Shown piece by piece: positions 1-10,978 of a stretch of 64,000 bases of DNA. The stretch covers positions 55,428,155-55,492,154 of the forward strand of contig JACMZG010000008.1 in the NCBI GenBank assembly GCA_018340805.1, read 5' to 3'. How positions within the stretch are numbered: position 1 is the stretch's first letter; each line of letters begins with the position of its first letter. This stretch comes from Microvelia longipes (Eukaryota; Arthropoda; Insecta; Hemiptera; Veliidae). The notes below the pieces were generated by a model. It saw only the letters and a list, made by a program, of their open reading frames with translations. It had not been told where the DNA came from and did not search any database. Both the position numbers and the translations under genes were made by a program.

Positions 1-323
1 CCATTACTGTAATGTAGCGTGTTCAAAAAACAATCTGTGTTAAACCTTCATGAGTTTTCTTTAAAAACGTTCATTTTGTTTCTGTTTTTGTTCGTAGACT
101 AATTTTTTTCGTTTTTAAAAGGTGTTCTTATTAACAATATTTGTGTGTTCATTTGTAAAGCTTACATTTTTGAGTAAAAGTGTGAAGCTATGGATGAATT
201 TACTGACGGCGATAATATGTAGTTAATAATAATTGGACGTTTGTTTTTTTTTTCAATTAGCGCAGTTTAATGAGTGCTATTTTTTGATTTTTTTTTAATG
301 AGTGCTACCTCAAAAAAAATAGT
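1..323. other. AT-rich DNA, no feature seen
   Basis: No open frame, RNA gene or clear repeat boundary is visible here. Homopolymer T-runs are common. The next block begins at a small palindromic element. Confidence 0.5.
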
Positions 324-439
324 GTATGCCATCCGGCTGAGAATGTCTTTATGTCTTGGCAATTTTTCCCGACTCGCTTCGCTCGTCAGTAAATCTAATT
401 GCCGTGACGTAAAGACACACTTCTCAGCCTTATGGCATA
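324..439. repeat. Short palindromic (MITE-like) element
   Basis: The stretch starting TATGCCATCCGGCTGAGAA at 324 is matched by its imperfect reverse complement ending at about 439 (TTCTCAGCCTTATGGCATA). The arms are about 42 bp with a few mismatches. The loop contains GACTCGCTTCGCTCGTC, which is the reverse complement of the tail of the dispersed 5S-like repeat. No target duplication was identified. This may be a tiny non-autonomous element or a local inverted duplication. Confidence 0.6.
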
Positions 440-925
440 AATAACTATTATGACTTCATTAACCCGCAATTTCAAAAAATTATAAAAAGTAGGAAAAATA
501 ATGCGATCGGATTTGGATTTGGCACGCATGTAGCAATGTATTAGACTAATATATGTGCCAAGATTTATCTCATTATCAGCATTAGTTCAATTTTTAATAA
601 ATGACTGGTGCATTTTTTTAAATTTGTGAAATATCGGAAAATAATCTAATTGTGTTTAAATTTAGTAGAAGTGTAGACCTTTATTAATTAAATAAGTACA
701 CCGAGTTTCATTTCAATATGACAAGTATATCTATGATTTTTGTTGGACCATAAAGGTTAAGGAGCATTGAGCGTGGTCAGTGCTGTATGGGTGACCGCTG
801 AGAATGAAACTATAGAAAATGATGAATTTTATATCTGAGGACGAGCAAAGCGAGTCTAAAGCAAGGTAGGATAAGCGTAGCGAAACCGATGTGATGAGGA
901 AAAGTTAGTCCTGCTAAGGCTCTTT
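440..925 (+). repeat. 5S-like dispersed repeat, copy A (5'-truncated)
   Basis: This follows the order seen in the other copies: CTTCATTAACCCGCAA, a TTATCAGCATTAGTTCAA block at about 577, a 5S rRNA-like core at 745-806 (GGTTAAGGAGCATTGAGCG then GTATGGGTGACCGCTGAGAA), then the tail GGACGAGCAAAGCGAGTC and GATGTGATGAGGAAAAG. The front 200 bp of longer copies is missing. It has diverged from the best copies at many positions. It does not code for protein. Confidence 0.75.
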
Positions 926-1689
926 ATTTTCTAAACATGCAGATTATATACATAAAATCTTTTTCATTCACCTTCTTTTTCTTATTTAAGTTTTTAATTT
1001 ATTCTCTAGTTTTGAATTTGAAGTATTTTTCTGATGTACTCTTCTTTTTTGAAAATGTTCTATACAAACAATATTAATCCTTTAATTACTGATTATTAAT
1101 TACCAAAAACTTTAAATCTTAGGGGTCCTAATATTAACTTAGTTCTAAATGTTTTAATATGCTGTTATATTTCAAAATAAAATAGCTTAAATGATTTTAA
1201 ATGAAATTTAAATAAAGTGTAATCCTATAATTTTTTATTTTTTAAGAATATGAAATGTGTTTTGGTTATACAATATTTGTTTTAATTTTTTTTAATCATT
1301 TTATGGTGGCTTCATAGTTTTTTGAAATCAATATAATGAACAAACTAAAGATGTCTCTATATTTTGATGTCGTTATGAGGTGCTGAGAACTTGATGGCTA
1401 AACAATTATTAATTCGTGATAAAAGTTTATAATGAGCGTTCTGATTGAAGACGGTTTCATTTAAATATAAGATGATGTGATGATTGCACAGAGGTGTTAT
1501 GACTTAGGCGAGTACTATTTTGTTTTAATTTAAACCTGTGAAGGCATTCTCGCTATCCTATGTCCTGTGACATTCATATTTTAATACTTACTAATTAATC
1601 TTTTTATACTATATACTTTAATCAGTAATATTTTAACCCACACTCTATATTTTAATCTTCCTTCGACAGACAGGAAAAAGTTTAAAGAT
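926..1689. other. AT-rich DNA, no gene seen
   Basis: No supported open frame or RNA gene. The sequence has long A/T runs and no repeat boundary that I could place. Confidence 0.45.
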
Positions 1690-2114
1690 ACAATTTTATA
1701 AAATCGCACAAATGTCAGTTTTCTTGCAATTAGTGGTTCCCTGTAGGTTATGTGCAAAACACGAAGAAAACATTTGTTTTAAAGCTGATAAAATTTCCTA
1801 TAAAACAGTTGTTTTTTTTTTGTCAAAATCGGATGGCTACAACTATAGTTATGACATTTGTTAAATGGTCAAAAAATGCACGAAAAGCCAATACTTTTTC
1901 AATGAAATTCGCTGATTTTGAATAAATTAACCATTTCTTTGTTTTTGAAAGAGCTATAACTTACGTTGTGGTCATCCAATTTTGATGATTGAACACTTGT
2001 TTTATAGAACATTTTATCAGCTTTAAAAAAATGTTCTGTTTATGTTTTCTACACGACTCACAGGGAACCACTTATTTTAAGAAAACTGAAATTTGTGCGA
2101 TTTTGTAAAATTTT
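1690..2114. repeat. Foldback element with ~180-bp inverted arms
   Basis: Left arm 1690-1870 and right arm about 1933-2114 are imperfect reverse complements. Paired landmarks are AAATCGCACAAATGTCAGTT with AACTGAAATTTGTGCGATTT, GTGGTTCCCTGT with ACAGGGAACCAC, and AAAGCTGATAAAAT with ATTTTATCAGCTTT. The spacer is only about 60 bp. There is no open frame. The structure fits a foldback or MITE-type DNA element; its family and target duplication could not be determined. Confidence 0.75.
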
Positions 2115-3088
2115 GAGCATGCGCAATCATATGAAGGGACTCTGGATAGGCTAACGATGTTCTTTTTATAATTTAAAGTATATTTTCAGAAAAATTTGGT
2201 TTGAATTAGAGCAAAATGAGTCACATTTTTTAAGGTCCGGCTTTTGGACTGTAAAGTTACAAGCGTTATTTTTTTGTTGTTCTAATGTATTTAAGAATTT
2301 CTTTGATTATAATTTCTTATTTATTTCTTCTTTTTCAAAACCTTTAAGACAGAAAAATGTATGACATTGTGATGTGGAGTAACTTTTATTTGAATATTTG
2401 ATACACCGACTTCATAATTCGCCTTTGAGATAATCGTTATTTAATTTTGCTAAATTGTAGTTCGTTTGAAATCGAACTGAATATATTAATTCTTTTATCT
2501 TATTTTACCTCGGCCAAGTCTAACTTTTAAATTATGTCTTATAAACTTTAAAACCAGTTTAGTGCATGCTAAAAGAAAAGACCAAGTAATTTTCTTTCCA
2601 ATTTAAGTTTAAAATTTAATGAAAGGAATTTAATTTTTTATTATAAAAGTTTCGAACTACGTTTTATTATAACTTGGAAATGAAGAAAACAATTTTTTTT
2701 AGCAAGAAGTTTTTATAATACTCATCAATAAAGTTTATTTTACTTTATATAAAATTTAGATTCCCTGCTAAAATATGATACTTTTGGGATGGTGTTTAAT
2801 TTTCTGTTTTAATGAAGGTTAGCTATCGGAGTTTATTTTGATAACCCTTTTTCTCTTTTGCCTGCTTCCCTCTCCTGGCTTCGAGCAGGTCAAGTGTTCA
2901 TTAGCACCTTCTCTTTTAATGTTTTGTCTCTTAACTTTTGAGTACGTCAAGGGGCTTAGTTTTATGTTTATTTTATTAAGTATTTTTTAAATTAAAAACG
3001 ATTTATTGATTTTGCTAAAGATTAGTTTAGTGTCGTTAGACTTCGTTGTCTAAATGATTTTATCTATTAATAATAATTAATTTAAAAA
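2115..3088. other. AT-rich DNA, no gene seen
   Basis: No coding or RNA gene is supported. A slightly more GC-rich patch at 2860-2910 has no recognisable identity. Confidence 0.45.
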
Positions 3089-3796
3089 AATTCTGGCGCG
3101 GTGGTCCGCATGTCGGGCGAATTTCCTTTGGATGCGTGTTTCCGTGCTTTTTACATTATATAAGTTTACAACTACGAAATAAATAATTCCGGCGCGGTGG
3201 TCCGCTGTCGGGCGAATTTCATTTAGAATGCGTGTTTCGTGCTAAACAACCCATTTCTTGCTTATGCAAGAACCATGCCCATTGCGTGGTTCCGGTTCAT
3301 GCTTTAGAACCCAAGCAGTTACTCAATTGTCAAGCACTGCTCGTAACTCATTTTGTCTGTATTTTTCAAAGGAAATGCGCATAATTATCCAGTTGGTTGT
3401 ACAAAACTATGCCTCTAAAAATAGATGTACACACTATTATTTGCACAAGTTTAAAGCATAGTTACTTATCTTTAAGCTTAGTCAGTTATCTTTAAAGGAT
3501 TTAGCGCATTTCCTTTGAAAAATACAGACAAAATGAGTTACGAGCAGTGCTTGACAATTGAGTAACTGCTTGGGTTCTAAAGCATGAACCGGAACCACGC
3601 AATGGGCATGGTTCTTGCATAAGCAAGAAATGGGTTGTTTAGCACGGAAACACGCATTCTAAATGAAATTCGCCCGACAGCGGACCACCGCGCCGGAATT
3701 ATTTATTTCGTAGTTGTAAACTTATATAATGTAAAAAGCACGGAAACACGCATCCAAAGGAAATTCGCCCGACATGCGGACCACCGCGCCAGAATT
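3089..3796. repeat. Large near-perfect palindrome (292-bp arms)
   Basis: Positions 3089-3380 and 3504-3796 are almost exact reverse complements, differing by only a few bases (for example one C deleted in GTGTTTCGTGC on the left). They are separated by a 123-bp spacer. Each arm holds two copies of a GC-rich motif, GGCGCGGTGGTCCGC followed by GTCGGGCGAATTTC. There is no coding capacity: the open frame at 3258 simply reads through the arm. The near-identity implies a very recent inverted duplication, or a fold-back artefact of sequencing or assembly. Confidence 0.85.
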
Positions 3797-4032
3797 ATTT
3801 TCTAGTTGTAAACTTATATTAGGTAAAAAAAAACAATAAAAAAATATTGTCCCTACTAGGATTTGAACCCAGGTACTCTGGGTTTGAGTGCACGCATCCA
3901 AAGGAAATTCGCCCGACATGCGGACCCCCGCGCCAGAATTATTTTCTAGTTGTAAACTTATATTAAGTAAAAAAAAAACGATAAAAAATTATGGACCCAT
4001 TCAGGATTCGAACCCAGGTACCCTGAGTTTGA
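3747..4032 (+). repeat. 144-bp tandem repeat with tRNA-like T-arm
   Basis: Two units start at 3747 and 3891 with CACGCATCCAAAGGAAATTC. Each unit contains the GGCGCGGTGGTCCGC motif of the adjacent palindrome (in antisense) and ends near GGATTTGAACCCAGGTA or GGATTCGAACCCAGGTA. Read on the minus strand, that last motif is a B-box/T-arm (TACCTGGGTTCAAATCC). The unit is thus probably derived from a tRNA-headed SINE. The second unit runs directly into the 149-bp array. Confidence 0.65.
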
Positions 4033-4380
4033 GTGGTCGTATTGACTCCGGACCACTGGTATTCAACTCAGAGGCCCAAAAAACATAGAAAACGACACCC
4101 TACTCGAAATTTAATTTTCAACGACCGTAATTTTGGTTTTTTATAATTTTTGTGGTTTTTTCGACTTTTTGGTAACTTAAAGTGGTCGTATCGACTTCGG
4201 ACCGGTTTCATTCGACTCAGCGCCCAAAATTACATAGAAAACGACACCCTACTCGAAATTTATTTTTTATTGACCTAAATTTTGGGTTTCGGTCATTTAC
4301 AATGGTTTTTTCGATTTTTAGGTCACTTAGAGTGGTCGTATCGACTTCGGACCGGTTTCATTCGATTCAGCGTCTCAAAA
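4033..4380 (+). repeat. 149-150-bp tandem array, ~2.3 units
   Basis: Units begin with GTGGTCGTATTGACTCCGG-type sequence at 4033, 4182 and 4332. Each carries ACATAGAAAACGACACCCTA and a CGGACCGGTTTCATTCGA-type motif. It is non-coding, and the open frames here are incidental. The array lies between the tRNA-like tandem repeat and a second dispersed repeat. Confidence 0.75.
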
Positions 4381-4880
<500 letters not shown>

Positions 4881-5682
4881 AAAGACACTTGATGGGACGT
4901 TAATTACTAAAATTAAATGACTATATTTCGCTACACCTTACATAGCATATTCATGTCAATAAAACCTAAAAAGAAAAGAAAAACATTAAAATATAGCAAT
5001 AACTACAACATTAAGAGAAATTTGAAATTAAAAAATCTACATAATTTCAATACACAAAAAGAAAAAAATTTTTTATAGAACTTACAATTAGTAGTTACAT
5101 GTTAGGATAATTAACACTGTCAATAACATTAAAAAGTAACATCAATAAGCCATTCCTACAAAAAAAAATTAAAAATAATTAAAAACTAATTCAAATATGA
5201 AGTTAAAACTGAAATCAAGCATTAAAATCTCAAAATGAATAAAAGAAAAATAGTATGATAGAAAGATGAACTTACAGTATTAACGGAAATCATAATGCAT
5301 TATATTGAAAACAGTATAGAAAGGCTTTAAAAAATTAAAATATTACAACACCAACAATTAAAAAATTTTTTAGAAGAGACTAGAAAATAGAACCTAACCA
5401 TCTATAACATAATGGAAGTTAATAGATATTAATAATCAATTCATTAATGATAACCAGGTTAGTATTATAATTAAAAAGGGGGTAAAAAATTACATGTACA
5501 TGCATACATAACTGTATTGCGGTATAGTATCTACAATTTGCAGGGGTAAATTAAATACAAAATACCATAAAGGTATAAAAATATGAGAAATAGATAAAAA
5601 ATATAATACTAAATTACAAAAACCAACAATTCTAACGATACTAAGGAAAAATAAAAATTAAATGTTTTTAAAAATAGCTCCT
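4881..5682 (-). other. A-rich flank, possible 3' region of the Penelope-like element
   Basis: No gene is seen. The plus strand is strongly A-rich (T-rich on the minus strand). It lies directly downstream of the Penelope-like coding fragment on that strand, so it may be its 3' untranslated region. Confidence 0.3.
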
Positions 5683-6212
5683 TAATGTTTATTAATATCT
5701 CTGGAGTCTTTTTTATAATTGATGTTATTAGGCTCCCTAGAAATATGGATAGCTTCAAGAATTAATCTTTTACGATTGTTGTTCTCAGAATCAATAATCT
5801 TGGCTTCTTCCAAATTAAAATGTAGTAGCATAGGTTAAGTGTAGTAGCATGGGATGCTAGTGCAGTCTTCTTACTTTTTGACCTGATATTTTGGTTATGT
5901 TGTTCTTTTCTATTCTACCAGGTTTGTCTGGATTCTCCTATGTATTGTCCTGGGCAATCTTTGCATGGAATTTTATACACGAATCCCATGGTTTCATCTT
6001 TAGTGGGTTTATCCTTCAAATTAGTGAAAAAACTACGTCCAATTTTGTTTATAGATTTATGTCGAAAATTGATTTCTGGGCAATCATATTTTTTGAAGGT
6101 CCTATTAATGGTCTGAGATAAACCTTTTATGTATGACAGGCTAGAATATATTATTCTAGATTTTTCTGTAGGAGGTGGTTGATTAATTTGTGTGTCAGGT
6201 GGGTTATTATAT
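5683..6212 (-). pseudogene. Penelope-like element fragment: linker plus GIY-YIG endonuclease, broken
   Basis: Read on the minus strand from about 6212, the frame encodes a reverse-transcriptase-to-endonuclease linker (contains IYSSLSYIKGLSQTINRTFK, then RHKSINKIGRSFFTNLKDKP). A GIY-YIG domain follows: GFVYKIPCKDCPGQYIGES, including the CxxC pair of the Penelope zinc finger, then NRKEQHNQNIR. After a frame change it ends with NLEEAKIIDSENNNRKRLIL and REPNNINYKKDSRDINKH before a stop near 5683. This order is typical of Penelope-like retroelements, whose GIY-YIG nuclease primes reverse transcription. The reverse transcriptase itself is absent, so the copy is 5'-truncated. It is dead: an in-frame TAG follows SRQTW, and an extra 17-20-bp duplication (TGTAGTAGCAT twice, about 5819-5850) shifts the frame. 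An unrelated sense-strand frame at 5891 is a shadow. Confidence 0.85.
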
Positions 6213-7369
6213 TTAATTCATATTTTATCTATTGATTACAAAATCTTAAGGTTTTAATAATTTTTTTTATTTGTATCAATAGCTTAGCAATAGTGCATGT
6301 TGGTTAGTCGTTTTTTCCAGTTTAATTACTTTTTATAAGTAATTATATAATTAATATGTGATTTTTTCATTTTTTTAATTAGACCTTAAAGAAAATCTGT
6401 AGTAAGTTACGACTCGTTCCTTATATTAGCTCTTAAAGGTGAAACCAAAATTGTTATGAATGTAGTAATTTAAGCCGAAATTCGATACGTCATGTTGGAT
6501 TACGTCTAAAATCTTATCAGTTTTTCTTTTTAAAGAAAGTCACTTGATAAGTTGACTTATTATTTGAGTTTTATAATTCCTTCTTCAAGCTAAAGAGCTT
6601 TCATAATCAATTTTTGTTTTTACTTTTTCTCAATTATTACTACAAGTAAAAAGGACGCAATTGATGCTAGAGATTTAAAACTTATAAAAAAATTAAGCTC
6701 GCTTTGCTCAGAAGATTGCGTATATTTAGGTATACTTATACATAGTAAAAATGGATGTTAAATAATGTTAAATTTTTTGGAATTTAGTATGTAACATTTT
6801 TCGTTTTTTTAATGAAGAGCTTTTCAATGATATATTACTTGATTTATTTCTTTTTTATTTAATTTTACATTTTTGCCGGTATTTTGAAAAATTTTAAAAT
6901 ATGTATCATGTCACATATATTTTTTTCTACTCTTTAAGAGCTTTTAAAGGATATACAACACGATTTTTTTATTCGGTTCGCCATATTGGCCGCCGTTTTA
7001 AAAATATAAGTTAAAATATAACCAAAAACTACTGCTCTGAGACATATTTAGTTCTAATAATACAAAATTTCATCAAAATTGATCCATTTTTTGGGCAGTT
7101 TTTGCGGACACGTACAAACAAACTCACAAACATACGCTGTCCCAATCTTCTGAAATGTAAGAACATCTTGACCTTTAATTAATAGAATTCACCTTTAATT
7201 CATTAATAAAATATATTGCTTTTGTTCATTTACAGGATTGAAATTAATAACAATTTGGCTTCAAAGTATCATTAGTGGTATTTTTGTAGGCTGATTAAAT
7301 GTAATATGTTTTTAAACTTCATTAACGTTAAGTTGTATTACCTTTCAAATTCAGTCACCTAATTGTTCT
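6213..7369. other. AT-rich DNA with an old repeat patch, no gene
   Basis: No coding potential. Around 6975-7150 there is a stretch (GTTCGCCATATTGGCCGCC, then TTCATCAAAATTGATCCATT and ACAAACAAACTCACAAACAT) of a kind common in interspersed repeats of insects. I could not find a second copy in the window. Confidence 0.4.
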
Positions 7370-7570
7370 GAAGTCAAACGTAGCGCCACCGAAGGTTAAG
7401 ACATTTATGACTAATTGATGCAGAGCGAAGCTAGTATGAAGTCTTAACACCCTAATCTATGGATCAACATTTTATTCTAAGGTCGAGCCTAGTTTGATTG
7501 CTGTAATAGAATCATGATAATTATGACATTCTGAGGCCAGCAAAGCGAGTCCGAAATTGTAAGAACATTT
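7370..7570 (+). repeat. Tandem tail units of the 5S-like repeat
   Basis: About three degenerate units related to the tail of the dispersed repeat are visible: GAAGTCAAACGTAGCGCCACC, CAGAGCGAAGCTAGTATGAAG and ATTCTGAGGCCAGCAAAGCG, at roughly 70-bp spacing. The array at 43360-43790 shows the same arrangement more clearly. Confidence 0.5.
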
Positions 7571-8599
7571 ACTGAGTCACCACATACCGAATATTTTTTT
7601 CTTTTATCTTATTTTTAACTTTTATGCTGTAAGAATCTTGTTTTAGTTAAATATAATATTTTTATTGCGGTTAAGTTTGTTCTTGATATTATTTTAACCA
7701 AGTTTATGTTTGTTGGATCAAAAAACAAGTTATGGTTTTATATTTAAGTAAGAAACTTTTTAATACTTGGTTTTGTTTGTTTTATAGTTGTATGTTTTAG
7801 TGATTGTAGATTTTTTGCTGATTTAATGGTTTTTTTTATTGCTTTTGGGGATATAAAATTTACATTGATAGTTTAAATATACTTAGACTTTTAAAAATCA
7901 GTATCAGATTAATACAGTTTTTTTTTATTTTCTGAAAATTATGGTCGAGACCTAGTTGTACGTGAATTTGTCTTTTATTTGTTTCTTACGCATGAAAATG
8001 TATTATGTTTATCAACTGGGACGCAATGCATGGCTAAGTATAATCTTATGACTGTTGAAGTGCATATCATTGCGTCAGTGTCACAATACAATATTATTTA
8101 ATTTCAATGGATTTTCGAAGATGGACAATATATACTAACCATTTTTAATCCTTTAATTATCTAAAATCTATACCGTTCGTTCTGTAAAGACTAACCTTCT
8201 TTTTAACTTTGTTTTGAATGGAATCCTGAGAAGCAGTTGGAGTCAAAAGAACTGACCGCAACTTTAACACAGACCGGTGGTTCCTAGTTCTTGGCATTTA
8301 TTGACTAGACCTGGAGATGTATGTCATAATATCTTAAATTTATTTTGGTTAGGGAGGGAAGTAGTGAGGTCTGGGGTGTATACTTTGTTTTCAACACCTA
8401 GCCAGTAGGCCACGTTGTTGGGCTCTTTTGGCTAACTCCTTTTGATGATAGCATTCTACCTTAAGAGTCTTAGTGCTGGTGTTTTCCGTTGACAGAAAAG
8501 CCTTGACTGTATTATAAGGTTCAACTAAAAACAACACGTGCCTCACTGATATATTTTTATGAGCTATTACTAAGGGTCCTGTATTTCGCTGAAACCCAA
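7571..8599. other. No gene seen
   Basis: No exon, RNA gene or repeat boundary is supported. From about 8200 the base composition is more balanced, and this part may be the body of the SINE-like element that ends at 8790. Confidence 0.35.
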
Positions 8600-8790
8600 G
8601 TCATTAAGGGTTCAGGATCTTTTTTCACGAGTACCTCTCATTGGACAAGGTTTGAAACCCCGGTTTAACGTTTCAAAAGACGGCACATAGAAGGATTACA
8701 TCCCTAATATGGACATCCTAGAGGCCCTGACAGGGATCGAACCTGAACTGTCAGGGTGACGTGCTAATCATTACACCATCGGTCAATGGT
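8600..8790 (-). repeat. tRNA-derived SINE head (minus strand)
   Basis: On the minus strand, ACCGATGGTGTAATGATTAG (A-box/D-arm) at about 8785 is followed 35-40 nt later by a B-box/T-arm, CAGGTTCGATCCCTG. The 5' and 3' acceptor sequences do not pair, so this is not a functional tRNA. The sequence then continues into unrelated DNA, as in a SINE. The body probably extends to lower coordinates, but its end is unclear. Confidence 0.6.
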
Positions 8791-9927
8791 GATTCTAATG
8801 TTGCCTCTAATTCGCTTGTTGAGACAATTATTATTAAAAACGGCTAGAAAAATTATTGTTGTTTTATTTGATAAGTAGTGTAAAATAAAAAGATAGAAAT
8901 GGAAAAATATTTTTTATAACTTAAAAAACATAAAATAAATAGTAGAATAATAAAATAATTGAAAAAATGTGTTATGCTAAAAACATTGACTAAGGAATCA
9001 ATAAAATAATATTAATTTAAATTAAAAAAATTTAAATAAATATATTGTATGAAATAAATCAATTACATATCATTTATTATTCACTAAAAATTAAAATTGT
9101 AAAATAACAAAATAGGCACTTAGCAAAAAATATAAAATGTGTTTGTATTAAATTATTATGTAGTGTATTATTTTTGTTATAGTAAGGCAACGAATAATTA
9201 ATAATTATTATACAACAAGAATAATTCTGAATATTATTATTTTTGTAACTATTCTCTTGATAATATAGCATAGACTAAAAAATAAATGATTGGAAGGGAA
9301 ATATAATAATTCTTGTTGAAATTAGGTTAATTAACAATAAGTAATAATAGCAGAAGGTAGTTAAGTTGTAAGTGCAGGAAAGTAAGAGATAGGAGTGAGG
9401 CAGACAAGGGGTCGTGTCTGGCATACTTTTCTGAAACTACACTATACCAGAGTAGGCAACAGACTATGGAGGAATTAAAAGATTTCCCTGCTTGCATATA
9501 CCTGGACCTTCTTTCTTAATACTGTGAAATAGAGATATTCGAGTTGGTTTCTTCGTGCTGATCAAATTCTACCATAAAGAGATGTGAGGGGATTTCCTAA
9601 ACGGTCCCCTAAGACTGAACCATAAGCTCAATTCAAGCTATTATTACCTCATTCCAAATTTAGATTAGTGTCTGATGCCAATAGTTACTAATACTCCCAG
9701 TCTAGTATTATATAGCATCCATAATGTTATAATAACTTTTGAATTTGATCATGTTTGTCAAAGGCATTAATCTATATGGGATTACTCGGTAGTTTTAAAC
9801 TGTCCATTAGCTAGGGCTGTGGTAACGTGAAGATTGGCTCTTAAGAGGCTGTTTAGGAAACCCCCTCCCTTTTTTATAATGGATGAATTTGATCCAACAC
9901 GTGGAAACTTACTTGACTATCTCGCTT
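8791..9927. other. AT-rich DNA, no exon identified
   Basis: I searched the minus strand here for the receptor's missing TM7 exon and found none. A weak inverted similarity links 9556-9620 and 9838-9905 (GATCAAATTC and TTTCCTAAAC blocks in opposite orientation). It may mark an old terminal-repeat element. Confidence 0.35.
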
Positions 9928-10047
9928 TCACAGTATAAGGAATACAAATAAAATAAAAATAAAATAAATAAAAATAAAATCTTTTGTCCTCCGTAGTTTC
10001 TTGCCTATCAGGAGAATATAAAGTCTTTTAGAAAACAAGGTATTTAC

Positions 10048-10236
10048 CTCATATCCTATTGGGTTTCCTATGAGAGGATGATATACTATTGTAACGAAAA
10101 ACAGAGGCCCCCAGAAGACCAGGTAGGCTGCTGTAATTACTAAAAACATTTTGACTCTTTGTACTCCTTCTTTCTCTACTCTTCGCAAATAATTTCTTAT
10201 TCGTCGATGCTCTTCCATAGCTCCGCCCATGCCTCC
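10048..10236 (-). CDS. Orphan class A GPCR, exon with ICL3 and TM6
   Basis: This is a 63-codon, phase 0/0 exon. The minus strand shows TTATTTCAG before it and GAG|GTAAAT after it. It encodes a charged third intracellular loop (EEHRRIRNYLRRVEKEG), then TM6 with the FWGP motif, the equivalent of the class A CWxP switch (AAYLVFWGPLFFVTI). It ends in the third extracellular loop (VYHPLIGNPIGYE). The reading frame joins exactly to the exon at 10979-11552 across a 742-bp intron. The expected TM7 exon with NPxxY should lie at lower coordinates but was not recognised. The open frame continuing to 10305 and 9928 is intron read-through. Confidence 0.85.
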
Positions 10237-10978
10237 CTGAAATAAATACAGTATTGTTAGTTTAATATTAGTATGAAAATCTAAAGTTTTAACTCTAAAA
10301 ACCAATTTTCTAGTAGAAAGCGTTCAAAATTTATATCTTTATACGAATCAGGATTTCAATCATTAGTATTTCTTACGCATTGCTAGATAAGTGTTGGTTA
10401 TTTTGAAAAAAAAATCTCATACCCACTCCTTGCATCCTAGCTGAAATGAAATAAACTGCTATAAATTTATTATTCAAGTTTACTTATCTTTCTTTTGTAG
10501 GGTATTTTGATCTTAGAGCTATTTCTATATCCTAACAGGCTAATATAATAGGCTTTTCATCCACTTGATGTATTGTTGCCTTTTTATTTTAGTATTTTTT
10601 TTAGTCTTTTTATGATTACGAAAATGTCCATAGCGAAAGTTACAGCAGCTCCTATGAATAATTTTTTTCTATTTTAAATTAAATATAAAATTTAGAGAAA
10701 AGTTATGAAAATATGTTGCAAACAAGAACAAATCAGAGGTCATAAGACAATGCAAATTTAAACCAAGTACTGTAAACGCTTGATCGTTTTTAGCCCTTTT
10801 TATCAAATTTTTACTGTACATTTAGCTTATAAAATCGACGGCATGGGTAAGAGCATTGTTTATTTTAAAAATTCCGACATACACTTAAATAAAAAAACAG
10901 TTATACTTGTAGACATATTTTTAAACTTGCAATGCTAAATGCTCATGACTACGTTTACTTATTTGTTTTAAAACTTAC
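10237..10978 (-). other. Receptor intron (742 bp)
   Basis: AT-rich intron between the TM2-TM5 and TM6 exons, with donor AGA|GTAAGT and acceptor TTTCAG|GGA on the minus strand. No other feature is seen inside it. Confidence 0.8.

Noticed and set aside
5891..6121. 76-residue plus-strand frame with hydrophobic character
   Set aside because: It is the antisense shadow of the Penelope-like linker and endonuclease coding on the minus strand.
8700..8790. Possible functional tRNA gene
   Set aside because: A-box and B-box are present, but the acceptor arms do not pair and the anticodon arm is irregular, so a SINE head is the better reading.
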